Origin: Solimonas sp041659605
Lineage (GTDB): Bacteria > Pseudomonadota > Gammaproteobacteria > Nevskiales > Nevskiaceae
NCBI GenBank assembly: GCA_041659605.1
Contig: JBAZXW010000019.1
Coordinates: 22,734 to 86,733 of the forward strand
Reading direction: 5' to 3'
Length of the DNA: 64,000 bases
A program made the position numbers and the translations under genes. Below, one piece after another: positions 45,171 to 54,822 of this stretch. A model generated the notes under the pieces. The model searched no databases. It saw only the letters and a list, made by a program, of their open reading frames with translations, and was not told where the DNA came from. Each line of letters begins with the position of its first letter. The first letter of the stretch is position 1.

Positions 45171-46076
45171 TCAGCGGTCCCGGGCCCGGATCTGGTCCGC
45201 GAACTCCAGCAGGGGAAGTGCCTGCGCGCCGAAAACGTCGAGGGCGGACCGGGCCTGCGCGAACAGTTCCGCGGCGCGCGCACGTGCTGCGGGCAGGCCG
45301 AGAATCGCCGGGTAGGTCGACTTGCCGTTGGCGGTGTCCTTGCCGGCGGTCTTGCCGAGCGTCGCCGAATTGCCTTCGACGTCGAGCACGTCGTCCTGGA
45401 TCTGGAAGGCGAGGCCTATGCACTTGCCGTAGCGGTCCAGGGCCTCGCGCTGCGCCTCCGCGAGGCTCTGGGCCGCGGTGCTGGCCATGCGCAGGCAGGC
45501 GCGGATCAGTGCGCCGGTTTTGTGGATATGCAGGGCTTCGAGTTCGGCGAGGCTCAAGTGGCGATGCTCGGAATCGAGATCGACGGCCTGACCGCCGACC
45601 ATGCCGCGCGTGCCGGCGGCTTCGGCGAGTATCGCGATCATCTGCACGCGCTGCTCGGCGCTCAGACCCGACGCGGCGTCGGTCGCGAGCAGCTGGAACG
45701 CCAGCGCCTGCAAGCCGTCGCCGACCAGGATGGCGCTGGCCTCGTCATAGGCCTTGTGCGTCGTCGGCCGGCCGCGGCGCAGGTCGTCGTCGTCCATTGC
45801 CGGCAGGTCGTCGTGCACCAGCGAGTAGACGTGAATCATCTCGACCGCACAGGCCGCCGCATCGAGGCGGCGCGGATCCAGGCCGAGCACATCGCCGGCC
45901 AGATAGACCAGCAACGGACGCAGACGCTTGCCGCCTTCGCAGGCGTAGCGCATCGCCTGATGCAGGCGTGCGGGATATTGCTCGGCGGAAGGCAGCGTCC
46001 GCTGCAGCATCGCTTCCAGCCGTTCGCGGTAGGCGGCAAGGCGGGTGTCTATCGCGAGGGGGGGCGCGGGATTCAC
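45171..46076 (-). CDS. ispA: Farnesyl diphosphate synthase IspA
   Basis: Prenyl chain elongation to farnesyl diphosphate. 301 residues. First Asp-rich motif DDLPAMD (Asp89-Asp95) and second motif QIQDDVLD (~226-232). The spacing DDxxxxD is the bacterial type II FPP synthase form. GTG start at 46076 overlaps the xseB stop (GTGA), so the upper frame extension is discarded. xseB-ispA-dxs is a conserved gammaproteobacterial operon. Confidence 0.94.
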   Translation of the reverse strand: MNPAPPLAIDTRLAAYRERLEAMLQRTLPSAEQYPARLHQAMRYACEGGKRLRPLLVYLAGDVLGLDPRRLDAAACAVEMIHVYSLVHDDLPAMDDDDLRRGRPTTHKAYDEASAILVGDGLQALAFQLLATDAASGLSAEQRVQMIAILAEAAGTRGMVGGQAVDLDSEHRHLSLAELEALHIHKTGALIRACLRMASTAAQSLAEAQREALDRYGKCIGLAFQIQDDVLDVEGNSATLGKTAGKDTANGKSTYPAILGLPAARARAAELFAQARSALDVFGAQALPLLEFADQIRARDR

Positions 46077-46318
46077 GGGGCTGCGCCTTCGTCTGCGGGC
46101 GTGTCGACCAGATTGCGGACCTTCAGCTCGGCGGTATCGAGCGCACCGCGGCATTGGCGGGCGAGATCGACGCCGCGCTCGAACAGCTTCAGCGATTCTT
46201 CCAGCCGCAGCTCGCCGCGTTCGAGACTCTGCACGATCGCTTCGAGTTCCTTCATAGAGTCCTCGAAACGTCCGACCGGGTCGGCGTCGGGGGTGGGCAT
46301 CTCCGGCTTTTTCGCCAT
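46073..46318 (-). CDS. xseB: Exodeoxyribonuclease VII small subunit XseB
   Basis: 81 residues. The family core FEDSMKELEAIVQSLERGEL then LEESLKLFERGVDLARQC is evident, forming a helical hairpin that binds XseA. First gene of the xseB-ispA-dxs operon; transcribed from the AT-rich divergent region upstream of parE. Confidence 0.95.
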   Translation of the reverse strand: MAKKPEMPTPDADPVGRFEDSMKELEAIVQSLERGELRLEESLKLFERGVDLARQCRGALDTAELKVRNLVDTPADEGAAP

Positions 46319-46332
46319 GTCGATTCCGGCTG

Positions 46333-46361
46333 TGTTTATTTATCTACTTATTTAATAAACA
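46333..46361. promoter_or_regulatory. Inverted repeat in the xseB/parE divergent promoter region
   Basis: TGTTTATT (46333-46340) and AATAAACA (46354-46361) are perfect 8-bp inverted repeats 13 bp apart, in an AT-rich patch that is exceptional for this GC-rich sequence. Could be an operator, or simply an AT-rich promoter. Confidence 0.45.
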
Positions 46362-46365
46362 AAAA

Positions 46366-46371
46366 TATAAT
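46366..46371 (+). promoter_or_regulatory. Candidate -10 box (TATAAT) of parE
   Basis: A consensus TATAAT 96 bp upstream of the parE ATG. No good -35 box is seen 16-18 bp upstream, so the promoter call depends on the -10 match and the AT-rich context. Confidence 0.45.
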
Positions 46372-46467
46372 AACTCACGCCCGGTTCCGTCCGGGCCGGC
46401 AGTGTAGCCCGGTTGCCGACCCCCCGCGCATCGGCTAGTGTCCGCGCGCTTTTCCCCATCCGACGCC

Positions 46468-48384
46468 ATGGCGAATTCCAACCAATACAGCGCAGAAGCG
46501 ATCGAGGTCCTGCAGGGTCTCGACCCGGTCCGCAAGCGGCCGGGCATGTACACCGAAACCACCCGCCCCAATCACCTCGCGCAGGAAGTCGTCGACAACG
46601 CGGTCGATGAAGCCCTGGCCGGGTACTGCAAGAACATCACGGTGACCGTCTACGAAGACGGCTCGCTGGAAGTCGCCGACGACGGCCGCGGCATGCCGGT
46701 GGACGTGCACCCGGTGCACAAAGTCACCGGCGTCGAACTGATCCTGACCAAGCTGCACTCGGGCGCGAAGTTCTCGAACAAGATGTACGAGTACTCCGGC
46801 GGCCTGCACGGCGTCGGCGTGTCGGTGGTCAATGCGTTGTCGAACAAGCTCGAAGTGCGCGTGTTCCGCGGCGCGCAGGAGCACCTGATCGAGTTCCGCG
46901 ATGGCGAGCGCAGCAAGCCGCTGGTGGTCGTCGGTGCGGTGGCGAAGAACCGCAGCGGCAGCACCGTGCGCTTCTGGCCCGATCCCAAGTATTTCGATTC
47001 GCCGAAGTTCTCGATCCCGCGTCTCAAGCAGGTGCTGCGCGCCAAGGCGGTGCTGTGCCCGAACCTGAAGGTCACGCTTGACGACCGCATCGGCGGCGAA
47101 CAGGTGGTCTGGCAGTACGAGAACGGTCTGCCCGACTATCTGCGCGACGCACTCGGCGGCGCCGAGGTACTGCCGGCCGAGGCTTTCATCGGCAAGTTCA
47201 AGGGTAGCCGCGAAGAAGCCGAGTGGGCGCTGGTCTGGCTCAACCAGGAGGGCGGCCGCACCGAGCCGGTCGCCGAGAGCTACGTCAACCTGATTCCGAC
47301 GGTGCAGGGCGGCACGCACGTCAACGGCCTGCGCACCGGGCTGACGGAAGCGATCCGCGAGTTCTGCGAGTTCCGCAACCTGCTGCCGCGCGGATTGAAG
47401 CTCGCGCCCGAGGATGTCTGGCAGGGCTGCGCCTACGTGCTGTCGGTGAAGATGCACGATCCGCAATTCGCCGGGCAGACCAAGGAACGCCTGTCGTCGC
47501 GCGAGACCGCAACCTTCGTCTCCGGGGTCGTGCACGACTCGTTCAGCCTGTGGCTGAACCAGCACCCGGACCAGGGCGAGCAGATCGCGCAGCTGGTCAT
47601 CGCCAACGCCAACGCACGGCTCAAGCTGTCCAAGCAGGTCGTGCGCAAGAAGATCACCAGCGGCCCGGCGCTGCCGGGCAAGCTCGCCGACTGCGTGCTC
47701 AGCGACGTCACGCGCACCGAGCTGTTCCTGGTCGAGGGTGATTCCGCCGGCGGTTCCGCCAAGCAGGCGCGCGATCGCGACTTCCAGGCGATCATGCCGT
47801 TGCGCGGCAAGATCCTGAACACCTGGGAAGTCGACGCCAACGAAGCGCTGGGCTCCGACGAGATCCACAACATCAGCGTCGCCATCGGCGTCGATCCGGG
47901 CAGCGCGGACATTTCCGGTCTGCGCTACGGCAAGATCTGCGTGTTGGCAGACGCCGACTCCGACGGTCTGCACATCGCAACCTTGCTGTGCGCGCTGTTC
48001 CTCAAGCACTACCGGCCGCTGGTCGAGGCCGGCAACATCTACATCGCGATGCCGCCGCTGTTCCGTATCGACGCCGGCAAGCAGGTGTTCTACGCACTTG
48101 ACGAAGCCGAGAAGCAGGGTGTGCTCGACCGGCTCGCCGCCGAGGGCAACAAGTCCAAGATCAGCGTGACGCGCTTCAAGGGCCTGGGCGAGATGAACCC
48201 GCTGCAGCTGCGCGAGACGACGATGACACCGGACACGCGTCGCCTGGTGCAGATGACGCTGGAAGGCGAGACGCCAGGGGAGCCGAGCGCGGCGGACGCG
48301 GTGCTCGACATGCTGCTGGCGAAGAAGCGCGCTGGCGATCGCAAGGATTGGCTGGAACGGGAAGGCAACCGCGCTGAAGTGTAA
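46468..48384 (+). CDS. parE: DNA topoisomerase IV subunit B ParE
   Basis: ATPase subunit of the decatenating type IIA topoisomerase. 638 residues. GHKL ATP-binding residues in VVDNAVDEALAG, DDGRGMPV and GGLHGVGVSVVNALS. TOPRIM motif EGDSAGGSAKQARDR begins at Glu423, with the DxD pair at Asp495/Asp497 (ADADSDGLH). The length and lack of the GyrB-specific insert favour ParE over GyrB. The ATG at 46468 gives the family N-terminus. parC follows 6 bp later. Confidence 0.95.
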   Translation: MANSNQYSAEAIEVLQGLDPVRKRPGMYTETTRPNHLAQEVVDNAVDEALAGYCKNITVTVYEDGSLEVADDGRGMPVDVHPVHKVTGVELILTKLHSGAKFSNKMYEYSGGLHGVGVSVVNALSNKLEVRVFRGAQEHLIEFRDGERSKPLVVVGAVAKNRSGSTVRFWPDPKYFDSPKFSIPRLKQVLRAKAVLCPNLKVTLDDRIGGEQVVWQYENGLPDYLRDALGGAEVLPAEAFIGKFKGSREEAEWALVWLNQEGGRTEPVAESYVNLIPTVQGGTHVNGLRTGLTEAIREFCEFRNLLPRGLKLAPEDVWQGCAYVLSVKMHDPQFAGQTKERLSSRETATFVSGVVHDSFSLWLNQHPDQGEQIAQLVIANANARLKLSKQVVRKKITSGPALPGKLADCVLSDVTRTELFLVEGDSAGGSAKQARDRDFQAIMPLRGKILNTWEVDANEALGSDEIHNISVAIGVDPGSADISGLRYGKICVLADADSDGLHIATLLCALFLKHYRPLVEAGNIYIAMPPLFRIDAGKQVFYALDEAEKQGVLDRLAAEGNKSKISVTRFKGLGEMNPLQLRETTMTPDTRRLVQMTLEGETPGEPSAADAVLDMLLAKKRAGDRKDWLEREGNRAEV

Positions 48385-48390
48385 GAACCC

Positions 48391-50628
48391 ATGACTGAAA
48401 TCACCGAAACCGAACGCCTGTCCCTGCGCGTCTTTGCGGAGAAGGCCTACCTCGACTACTCGATGTACGTGGTCCTGGACCGCGCGCTGCCGAACATCGC
48501 CGACGGTCTCAAGCCGGTGCAGCGGCGCATCGTCTACGCGATGAGTGAGCTGGGCCTGTCCGCTGGCCAGAAGCACAAGAAGTCCGCGCGCACCGTCGGC
48601 GATGTCATCGGCAAGTTCCATCCGCACGGCGACTCCGCCTGCTATGAAGCGATGGTGACGATGGCGCAGCCGTTCAACTACCGCTACCCGCTGGTGGACG
48701 GGCAGGGCAACTGGGGCTCGGCGGACGATCCCAAGTCCTTTGCCGCGATGCGCTACACCGAGTCGCGTCTGACGCCGTATGCGGCGACGCTGCTGAGCGA
48801 GCTGGAGCAGGGCACGGTCGAGTGGGCGCCGAACTTCGACGGCACGCTGCAGGAGCCCAAGCTGCTGCCGGCGCGACTGCCGAACATCCTGGTCAACGGC
48901 ACGACCGGCATCGCCGTCGGCATGGCGACCGACATTCCACCGCACAACATCCGTGAGCTGGTGCAGGCCTGCCTGCATCTGCTCAAGCACCCGAACGCGC
49001 ACATCGAGAAACTCTGCGAGTTCGTGCCGGCGCCGGACTTTCCGACCGCCTGCGAGATCGTCTCCGAGCCGCACGACCTGCTGAAGATCTACCAGACCGG
49101 CAACGGCCAGGTGCGTGCGCGCGCACGCTGGGAGCGCGACGAGGACGGCAACGTCATCGTCACTCACCTGCCGTACCAGGTGTCGCCGGCCAAGGTGCTC
49201 GAGCAGATCGCCGAGCAGATGCGCGCGAAGAAGCTGCCGCTGGTCGAGGATCTGCGCGACGAATCGGACCACGAGAACCCGACACGCCTGGTCATCGTGC
49301 CGCGCTCCAACCGCGTCGACGCCGATCAGCTGATGGCGCATCTGTTCGCGACGACCGATCTCGAACGCAGCTACCGCGTCAACCTCAACATGATCGGCCT
49401 CGACGGCCGGCCCAAGGTCAAGAACCTCAAGGACATCCTCACCGAGTGGCTGGAGTACCGCTTCGCGACCGTGACGAGGCGCCTCAATCACCGGCTCGGC
49501 AAGGTCAACGAGCGCCTGCACCTGCTCGAAGGTCTGCTGATCGCCTACCTCAACATCGACGAGGTCATTCGCATCATCCGCTACGAGGATGATCCGAAGG
49601 CCAAGCTGATGAGCACCTTCGCGCTCAGCGAGATCCAGGCGGATTACATCCTTGACCTCAAGCTGAGGCACCTGCAGAAGATTGAGGAGATGAAGATCAA
49701 GGGCGAGCAGGAAGAGCTCGCCGCCGAGCGCGCGCGCCTCGAAGCGCTGCTCGGCGATGACGATCGGCTCAAGAAGCTGATCGGCGACGAACTGAAGGAG
49801 GACGCGAAGAAATACGGCGACGAGCGCCGCTGCCTGATCAACGCGCGTCCGCCGGCCCAGGCGCTGGAAGCCACCGAGATTCTGCCGGCCGAGCCGGTGA
49901 CCGTCGTGCTGTCTAAGGCCGGCTGGATCCGTGCCGGCAAGGGGCACGATCTCGATCCGGTGGCGCTCAGCTACAAGGCCGGCGACGAATACCTGTGCCA
50001 CGTGCAGGGCAAGACCAACCAGCTGCTGGTGCTGATCGATCACAAGGGACGCTGCTACACCCTCAATCCGCGCGAGCTGCCGAGCGCGCGCTCGCAGGGC
50101 GAGCCGGTGACCACGCGTCTCGATCTGCAGGACGGCGGTCGCATCGTCGGCATGATGATGGGCGAGGCGGCCGACCGCTACGTGCTCGGCAGCGACGAGG
50201 GCTATGGCTTCATTGCGAAGCTCGGCGAGCTGGAGTCGAACAAGCGCGCCGGCAAGGCGGTGGTGAATCTTGCCGCGACCGCTGCGGTGCTGTTGCCCAA
50301 GCGCGTGATGGACAGCTTGAGCGAGCGCCTGGCGCTGGCGACCGCGGAAGGACGCCTCCTGGTGTTCCCGCTGGCGGAGTTGCCGGAGCTGGCCAAGGGC
50401 AAGGGCAACAAGCTGATCGCACTCAAGGGCGAGGACCGGATTCTGGCGGCAGCGGTGGTGCCGGCGACGATCAGCCTGGAACTGGTCTGCGGCAAGCGCA
50501 CGCTGACGCTGAAGGCCTCGGACCTGGAAGGCTATGCGGGCGCCCGCGCCAGCCGCGGCAGCCATCTGCCGCGCGGCTTCCAGCGCGTCGACACGATGGC
50601 GCCCGAGGTCGCGAAACCTTCCTCTTGA
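48391..50628 (+). CDS. parC: DNA topoisomerase IV subunit A ParC
   Basis: DNA-cleaving subunit of topoisomerase IV. 745 residues, ParC length. Catalytic Tyr122 (AMRYTESRL). The quinolone-resistance region is HGDSACYE with Ser82 and Glu86, the sensitive residues equivalent to E. coli Ser80 and Glu84. The C-terminal domain has beta-pinwheel repeats without a GyrA box. Six bp after parE, clearly one operon. Confidence 0.96.
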   Translation: MTEITETERLSLRVFAEKAYLDYSMYVVLDRALPNIADGLKPVQRRIVYAMSELGLSAGQKHKKSARTVGDVIGKFHPHGDSACYEAMVTMAQPFNYRYPLVDGQGNWGSADDPKSFAAMRYTESRLTPYAATLLSELEQGTVEWAPNFDGTLQEPKLLPARLPNILVNGTTGIAVGMATDIPPHNIRELVQACLHLLKHPNAHIEKLCEFVPAPDFPTACEIVSEPHDLLKIYQTGNGQVRARARWERDEDGNVIVTHLPYQVSPAKVLEQIAEQMRAKKLPLVEDLRDESDHENPTRLVIVPRSNRVDADQLMAHLFATTDLERSYRVNLNMIGLDGRPKVKNLKDILTEWLEYRFATVTRRLNHRLGKVNERLHLLEGLLIAYLNIDEVIRIIRYEDDPKAKLMSTFALSEIQADYILDLKLRHLQKIEEMKIKGEQEELAAERARLEALLGDDDRLKKLIGDELKEDAKKYGDERRCLINARPPAQALEATEILPAEPVTVVLSKAGWIRAGKGHDLDPVALSYKAGDEYLCHVQGKTNQLLVLIDHKGRCYTLNPRELPSARSQGEPVTTRLDLQDGGRIVGMMMGEAADRYVLGSDEGYGFIAKLGELESNKRAGKAVVNLAATAAVLLPKRVMDSLSERLALATAEGRLLVFPLAELPELAKGKGNKLIALKGEDRILAAAVVPATISLELVCGKRTLTLKASDLEGYAGARASRGSHLPRGFQRVDTMAPEVAKPSS

Positions 50629-50689
50629 ATGTCTGGTCTATGGCCTCATATTTCGACTTTGCCCCTGACACTGAAAGGCTGAAAAATCG

Positions 50690-51568
50690 ATGAAGCGCAT
50701 CTTCCTGTTCCTGGCCACCAACCTTGCGGTCATGCTCGTGCTGAGCGTGGTCGCGTCGCTGCTGGGCGTGAACCGCTATCTGACCGCGAACGGCCTCAAT
50801 CTGGAGGCCTTGCTCGGTTTCGCGCTGGTGTTCGGCTTCGGCGGCAGCTTCATTTCGCTGGCGCTGTCGAAGTGGATCGCCAAGCGCTCCACCGGCGCAC
50901 AGATCATCACGCAGCCGCGCAATTCGGCCGAGATGTGGCTGCTGCAGACGGTCGAGCGCCAGGCGCGCGCGGCCGGCATCGGCATGCCGGAAGTTGCGGT
51001 CTACGAGGCGCCGGAGCCCAACGCCTTCGCCACCGGCATGAACAAGAACAACGCCCTGGTCGCCGTGTCCACCGGCCTGCTGCGCGACATGAGCCAGGAT
51101 GAGGTCGAGGCCGTGCTTGGCCACGAGATCAGCCACGTCGCCAACGGCGACATGGTCACGCTGTCGCTGATCCAGGGTGTCGTCAACACCTTCGTGATCT
51201 TCATGGCGCGGGTGGTCGGCTACTTCATCGACCAGACCGTGTTCAAGCGCGGCTCGGACGATCGCGGTCCCGGCTTCGGCTACATGATCACCGTGATGGT
51301 GCTGGAGATCCTGTTCGGCGTGCTGGCGTCGATGATCGTCGCCTGGTTCTCGCGCCAGCGCGAGTTCCGCGCCGACAGCGGTGGTGCGCACCTGGCCGGC
51401 AAGCGCAAGATGATCGGCGCGCTGCAGCGCCTGCAAGCGGCGCATGCGCCTTCGTCGCTGCCGCAGAACATGACCGCGATGGGCATCAGCGGCGGTCAGC
51501 TCGCCAGGCTGTTCTCGACGCACCCGCCGCTGGAAGTACGAATCGCGGCGCTGCAGGCGAGTCAGTAA
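50690..51568 (+). CDS. htpX: HtpX, heat-shock inner-membrane metalloprotease
   Basis: M48 zinc protease for membrane protein quality control. 292 residues. Membrane helices near residues 4-24, 37-55 and a pair after 155; HEISH zinc motif at His145-Glu146-His149. Strong family text such as AEMWLLQTVERQARAAGIGMPEVA and PNAFATGMNKNNALVAVSTGLL. Active site faces the cytoplasm in E. coli. Confidence 0.95.
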   Translation: MKRIFLFLATNLAVMLVLSVVASLLGVNRYLTANGLNLEALLGFALVFGFGGSFISLALSKWIAKRSTGAQIITQPRNSAEMWLLQTVERQARAAGIGMPEVAVYEAPEPNAFATGMNKNNALVAVSTGLLRDMSQDEVEAVLGHEISHVANGDMVTLSLIQGVVNTFVIFMARVVGYFIDQTVFKRGSDDRGPGFGYMITVMVLEILFGVLASMIVAWFSRQREFRADSGGAHLAGKRKMIGALQRLQAAHAPSSLPQNMTAMGISGGQLARLFSTHPPLEVRIAALQASQ

Positions 51569-51588
51569 GCCAGGCTTGTTTTGAAAGT

Positions 51589-51608
51589 CGGGGCCATGGA
51601 TGGCCCCG
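51589..51608. terminator. Hairpin between convergent htpX and fimX (possible terminator)
   Basis: CGGGGCCA and TGGCCCCG form an 8-bp perfect stem with a TGGA loop, 20 bp past the htpX stop. There is no T-tract on either strand, so it may act only weakly as a terminator or protect 3' ends. Confidence 0.4.
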
Positions 51609-51632
51609 GCTTGCGCAGGACGCGCATACGAC

Positions 51633-53735
51633 TTATCTCACGTCCGCGGAGAGAAGAACGACCTCGGGCTCTTGCACGTGGTAGCCCTGGATGAAGTTCA
51701 CGCCCATCTGCCACAGCCGTGCCATCACGTTGGCGTCCTCGACGTGCGAGACGATGATGCGGATGCGCTTGCCCTTGGCAATCTCCATCAGATTCACCAT
51801 CTTCTTGTGCAGTTCCTTGTCGTTGAAGTTCGCTGTGAACGACTGATGGAACTTGATGAACTGCATCGGGATATGTTCGAGCATCTGCGGTGAGTTCGAG
51901 CCGATGCCGAAGTGCTCGACGGCGATCTGCGCGCCCAGGTCCGACAGCGCCTTGGTCAGCATGCGCGCCTTGCGGATGTGGTTCTGCACCACCAGTTCGC
52001 GCAGCTCGAACACCAGCTCGCCCGGCTTGAGCGGACGCGCCTTGACCAGCTCCGCAAACCAGGCGACGAAACCTTCGGCGTCCTTGAGCGTGTCCTCGGA
52101 GACCTTCAGGAACAGGCTGGACGCTTCCTGCGCGCTTTCACGCTTGGACTGCACCTTGAGCGCACGCGCGGTCACCCAGCGGTCGATCGCGCCAACCAGA
52201 TTGTGCCTTTCCGCCGCGCGAATGAACTCCGAAGCGTGCAGTTCGGTGCCATTCTCGTCGACGACGCGGACCAGTACGTCGAAGTGCTGGCGGGTGTCGC
52301 CCTCCAGGCTCGCGATCGACTGGTAGGCCAGCTTGAGGCGGTTGTCCTCGAGCGCTTTCTTCACCACTGCCGCCTTGCGCGCATCCTCGACCTCGTCGAG
52401 CGAGCTCTTGGCGGAAGGACCAACATTGGCGAACTGGCCGCCGCCCTTTGCGGACAGCTTGCGCGTGTCGCGTACCAGTTCGGCGGTCAGCGCGGCGGCC
52501 TGCTCCGACCCGGCGAAAGGATAGGCGGCAACCGTCAGCGACAGCTGCGCTTCGTGGCCGGCGGTATTGAAAATCTGCTTGCCGATGTCGCGGATGATGC
52601 CTTCGCCGAACTCGATGATTTCGGACATCGACGAGCGCACGACGATGCAGGCGATCTCGTGCGTCGAAAAACGGAACAGCTGATCCTGTGCGTCGACGCG
52701 CTTCTGCAGCCAGTCCAGGCACTGGTCGACCGCCTGCACCGCGTCGTGCAGGCCGAGTCGTTCCTCGTTGCCGGAAAAATCGTCCACCGTGATCAGCACG
52801 GCGGCACGCTTGTCCTTCTGCTGGCCGGCGACGGCGATCGAAGCGGCCAGCGCATCGAAGTAGGCCAGGCGCCCATGCGCCGTCGCCGTGGCGCTGGTCG
52901 TGGCCACCGCAGCGGCGGGCGGCGCTTCCGAGCGGATCAGCATCTCGATCTGGTGTTCGCCGTCGACGATGCTTTCGCTCAGGCGCGTATTGATCGACAC
53001 GCGCCGACCATCCTTGTGGACGAGGCAGCAGTCCAGCGGTTTGTTGTCGGTCTTGCCGCGGCGCAGTAGTTTGAGGTGATCCTTGACCTTGGGCTGGTAG
53101 TCCTCGGCGATCAGATCCATCAGAGGCAGCGCGCTCAGGTCCGCCGGGTCGTCGTAGCCGAGCAGCTGCGCGAAAGCCGGGTTGACCTCCGACAGGATGC
53201 CTTCCTGGATATGCGCGACGGCGTCCTTGGTGCCGGCGACGAGCTGCTGGTGGCGGGATTCGAAGGCGGCGAGCCGCTGGCGCGTGTTGCGCAGTTCGCG
53301 CAGATGGCGGTGCTTGGCGATCTCGCGCAGGACGACCAGCTCCAGATGGCGCATGTGCCTCAGGTCTTCGTCGGAGACCAGGTCGCTGGCACCGGCCGCG
53401 AGTGCGGCGACGACCTCCTCAGGCGTGATGCGCGGCGTCAGCGCGACCAGCGGCAGATCGGGCATCAGGCGCCGTCCGAGATCGATGACGTCCTTGACCG
53501 ATGCGCCGGCCGAGCCTTCCGCACAGAGCAACAGATCCGGCGTGCCGGCGCGCAGGGCGTTCTCAACGTCTTCCAGGTCGGTGACCCAGGCGCAGCGCAG
53601 CGGATGGCCGGCATTGCGCAGATAGCTTTCGATGCTCTTGGCCGCGCTCTCGGAGGGCGCGACGACAAGAACAACCTGACTCTGGGCGCTGGTCTTGGCG
53701 GTGTCGATCTTCACGTGTTCCGCGGTGGCTGCCAT
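51633..53735 (-). CDS. fimX: FimX-type c-di-GMP receptor with REC-like, PAS, degenerate GGDEF and degenerate EAL domains
   Basis: 700 residues, close to Pseudomonas FimX (691). N-terminal REC-like domain (~15-140), PAS (~150-270), GGDEF-like (~285-430) and EAL-like (~440-700). Both output motifs are degenerate: the GGDEF position reads STHEI, and the EAL signature reads FDVLVR with later FELREL. That pattern is typical of FimX, which binds c-di-GMP without making or degrading it and controls pilus assembly at the cell pole. The start MAATAEHV at 53735 lies inside the epmB 3' end (25-bp overlap). Confidence 0.88.
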   Translation of the reverse strand: MAATAEHVKIDTAKTSAQSQVVLVVAPSESAAKSIESYLRNAGHPLRCAWVTDLEDVENALRAGTPDLLLCAEGSAGASVKDVIDLGRRLMPDLPLVALTPRITPEEVVAALAAGASDLVSDEDLRHMRHLELVVLREIAKHRHLRELRNTRQRLAAFESRHQQLVAGTKDAVAHIQEGILSEVNPAFAQLLGYDDPADLSALPLMDLIAEDYQPKVKDHLKLLRRGKTDNKPLDCCLVHKDGRRVSINTRLSESIVDGEHQIEMLIRSEAPPAAAVATTSATATAHGRLAYFDALAASIAVAGQQKDKRAAVLITVDDFSGNEERLGLHDAVQAVDQCLDWLQKRVDAQDQLFRFSTHEIACIVVRSSMSEIIEFGEGIIRDIGKQIFNTAGHEAQLSLTVAAYPFAGSEQAAALTAELVRDTRKLSAKGGGQFANVGPSAKSSLDEVEDARKAAVVKKALEDNRLKLAYQSIASLEGDTRQHFDVLVRVVDENGTELHASEFIRAAERHNLVGAIDRWVTARALKVQSKRESAQEASSLFLKVSEDTLKDAEGFVAWFAELVKARPLKPGELVFELRELVVQNHIRKARMLTKALSDLGAQIAVEHFGIGSNSPQMLEHIPMQFIKFHQSFTANFNDKELHKKMVNLMEIAKGKRIRIIVSHVEDANVMARLWQMGVNFIQGYHVQEPEVVLLSADVR

Positions 53736-54742
53736 GCAATCGTCGTCTTCGAGTGTGCGCCGGATTCCTCTCGGACCAGTCGCGGGACGAGATACCCCGG
53801 CAGCTGCGCTGCCAGCGTCCGCATCAATGCGCACGCGGTTTCTTCGTCGACCTCGAAATGGGCCGCACCCTGCACCCGGTCCAGCAGGTGCAGATAGTAC
53901 GGAAGGATGCCACATTCCGACAGCCGTTCGGACAACTGCTGCAGTGCGATCGCGTTGTCGTTGATGCCGCGCAGCAGCACGGACTGGTTCAGCAGCGGAA
54001 TTCCGAGCGCGCGCAGCGGTCGCAGCGCCGCGGCGACGCTCTCGTCGAGCTCGCTGGCGTGATTGGCGTGCAGCACCACCACTTTCGCCAGCCGGCCGCG
54101 GCCCAGCCACGCCAGCAAGCGCTCGTCGACGCGCTCCGGCAGGACAATCGGCTGGCGCGTATGCAGGCGCAGACGCCGCAGCTGCGGGATGCGGTCGAGC
54201 GCTTCGGCGAACTCGGCCAGCTTGTCGTCGGCCAGCGACAAGGGGTCGCCGCCGGAGAGGATGACCTCGGTGATCGAAGGATCGGACTCGATGACCTGCA
54301 GTGCCTCGCGCCAGTGGTCGCGCGCACCGACGTGTTCGTTGTAGGGGAAGTGGCGGCGGAAGCAGTAGCGACAGTGGATCGCGCAGGCGCCGGTTGCGAC
54401 GACCAGCACGCGGCCCTGGTACTTGTGGATCAGGCCGCCGCCGCGCGCCTTGTGCAGGTCGCCGACCGCGTCGGCACCGAACCCGGGTGCCGCGTCCGCC
54501 TCCTGCGGCTGTGGCCAGACCTGCAGGAACAGCGGATCGCGCGGGTCCGATTTGCGCATGCGCGCGGCGAACCCGCGCGGCACGCGCAGGGGGAAGTCGC
54601 GGACGCGGTCATGGGCGAGGGCGGGCAGGGACGGATCGAGCGCGAGGAACTGCAGCAGGTCGGCCGGACGCGTAAACGCGTCGCGCAGCGCGTGCTGCCA
54701 CTGCGGCGCCAGCTGGCGGGTGTGTTGGTGGAACGCTATCAT
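53711..54742 (-). CDS. epmB: EpmB, lysine 2,3-aminomutase for EF-P modification
   Basis: Radical SAM enzyme that converts alpha-lysine to beta-lysine for attachment to EF-P. 343 residues. The radical SAM cluster motif CAIHCRYCFRRHFPY has Cys120, Cys124 and Cys127. SGGDPL and the PLP-binding C-terminal region are typical of the KamA/YjeK group; at this size it is EpmB, not a clostridial KamA. Divergent from efp, and overlaps fimX at its 3' end. Confidence 0.95.
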   Translation of the reverse strand: MIAFHQHTRQLAPQWQHALRDAFTRPADLLQFLALDPSLPALAHDRVRDFPLRVPRGFAARMRKSDPRDPLFLQVWPQPQEADAAPGFGADAVGDLHKARGGGLIHKYQGRVLVVATGACAIHCRYCFRRHFPYNEHVGARDHWREALQVIESDPSITEVILSGGDPLSLADDKLAEFAEALDRIPQLRRLRLHTRQPIVLPERVDERLLAWLGRGRLAKVVVLHANHASELDESVAAALRPLRALGIPLLNQSVLLRGINDNAIALQQLSERLSECGILPYYLHLLDRVQGAAHFEVDEETACALMRTLAAQLPGYLVPRLVREESGAHSKTTIAWQPPRNT

Positions 54743-54822
54743 TATTGAATTCTATGCCGTCCTTGGCACAGCCGCGGCCGTCCTGGCCGCGACCTTCAAT
54801 ACATGCACTCAGCAGAGTCATC

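Noticed and set aside
46435..50565. Very long minus-strand open frame (~1376 codons) opposite parE and parC
   Set aside because: It is the antisense shadow of two well-conserved genes; long stop-free antisense frames are expected in GC-rich DNA and the translation shows no family signature.
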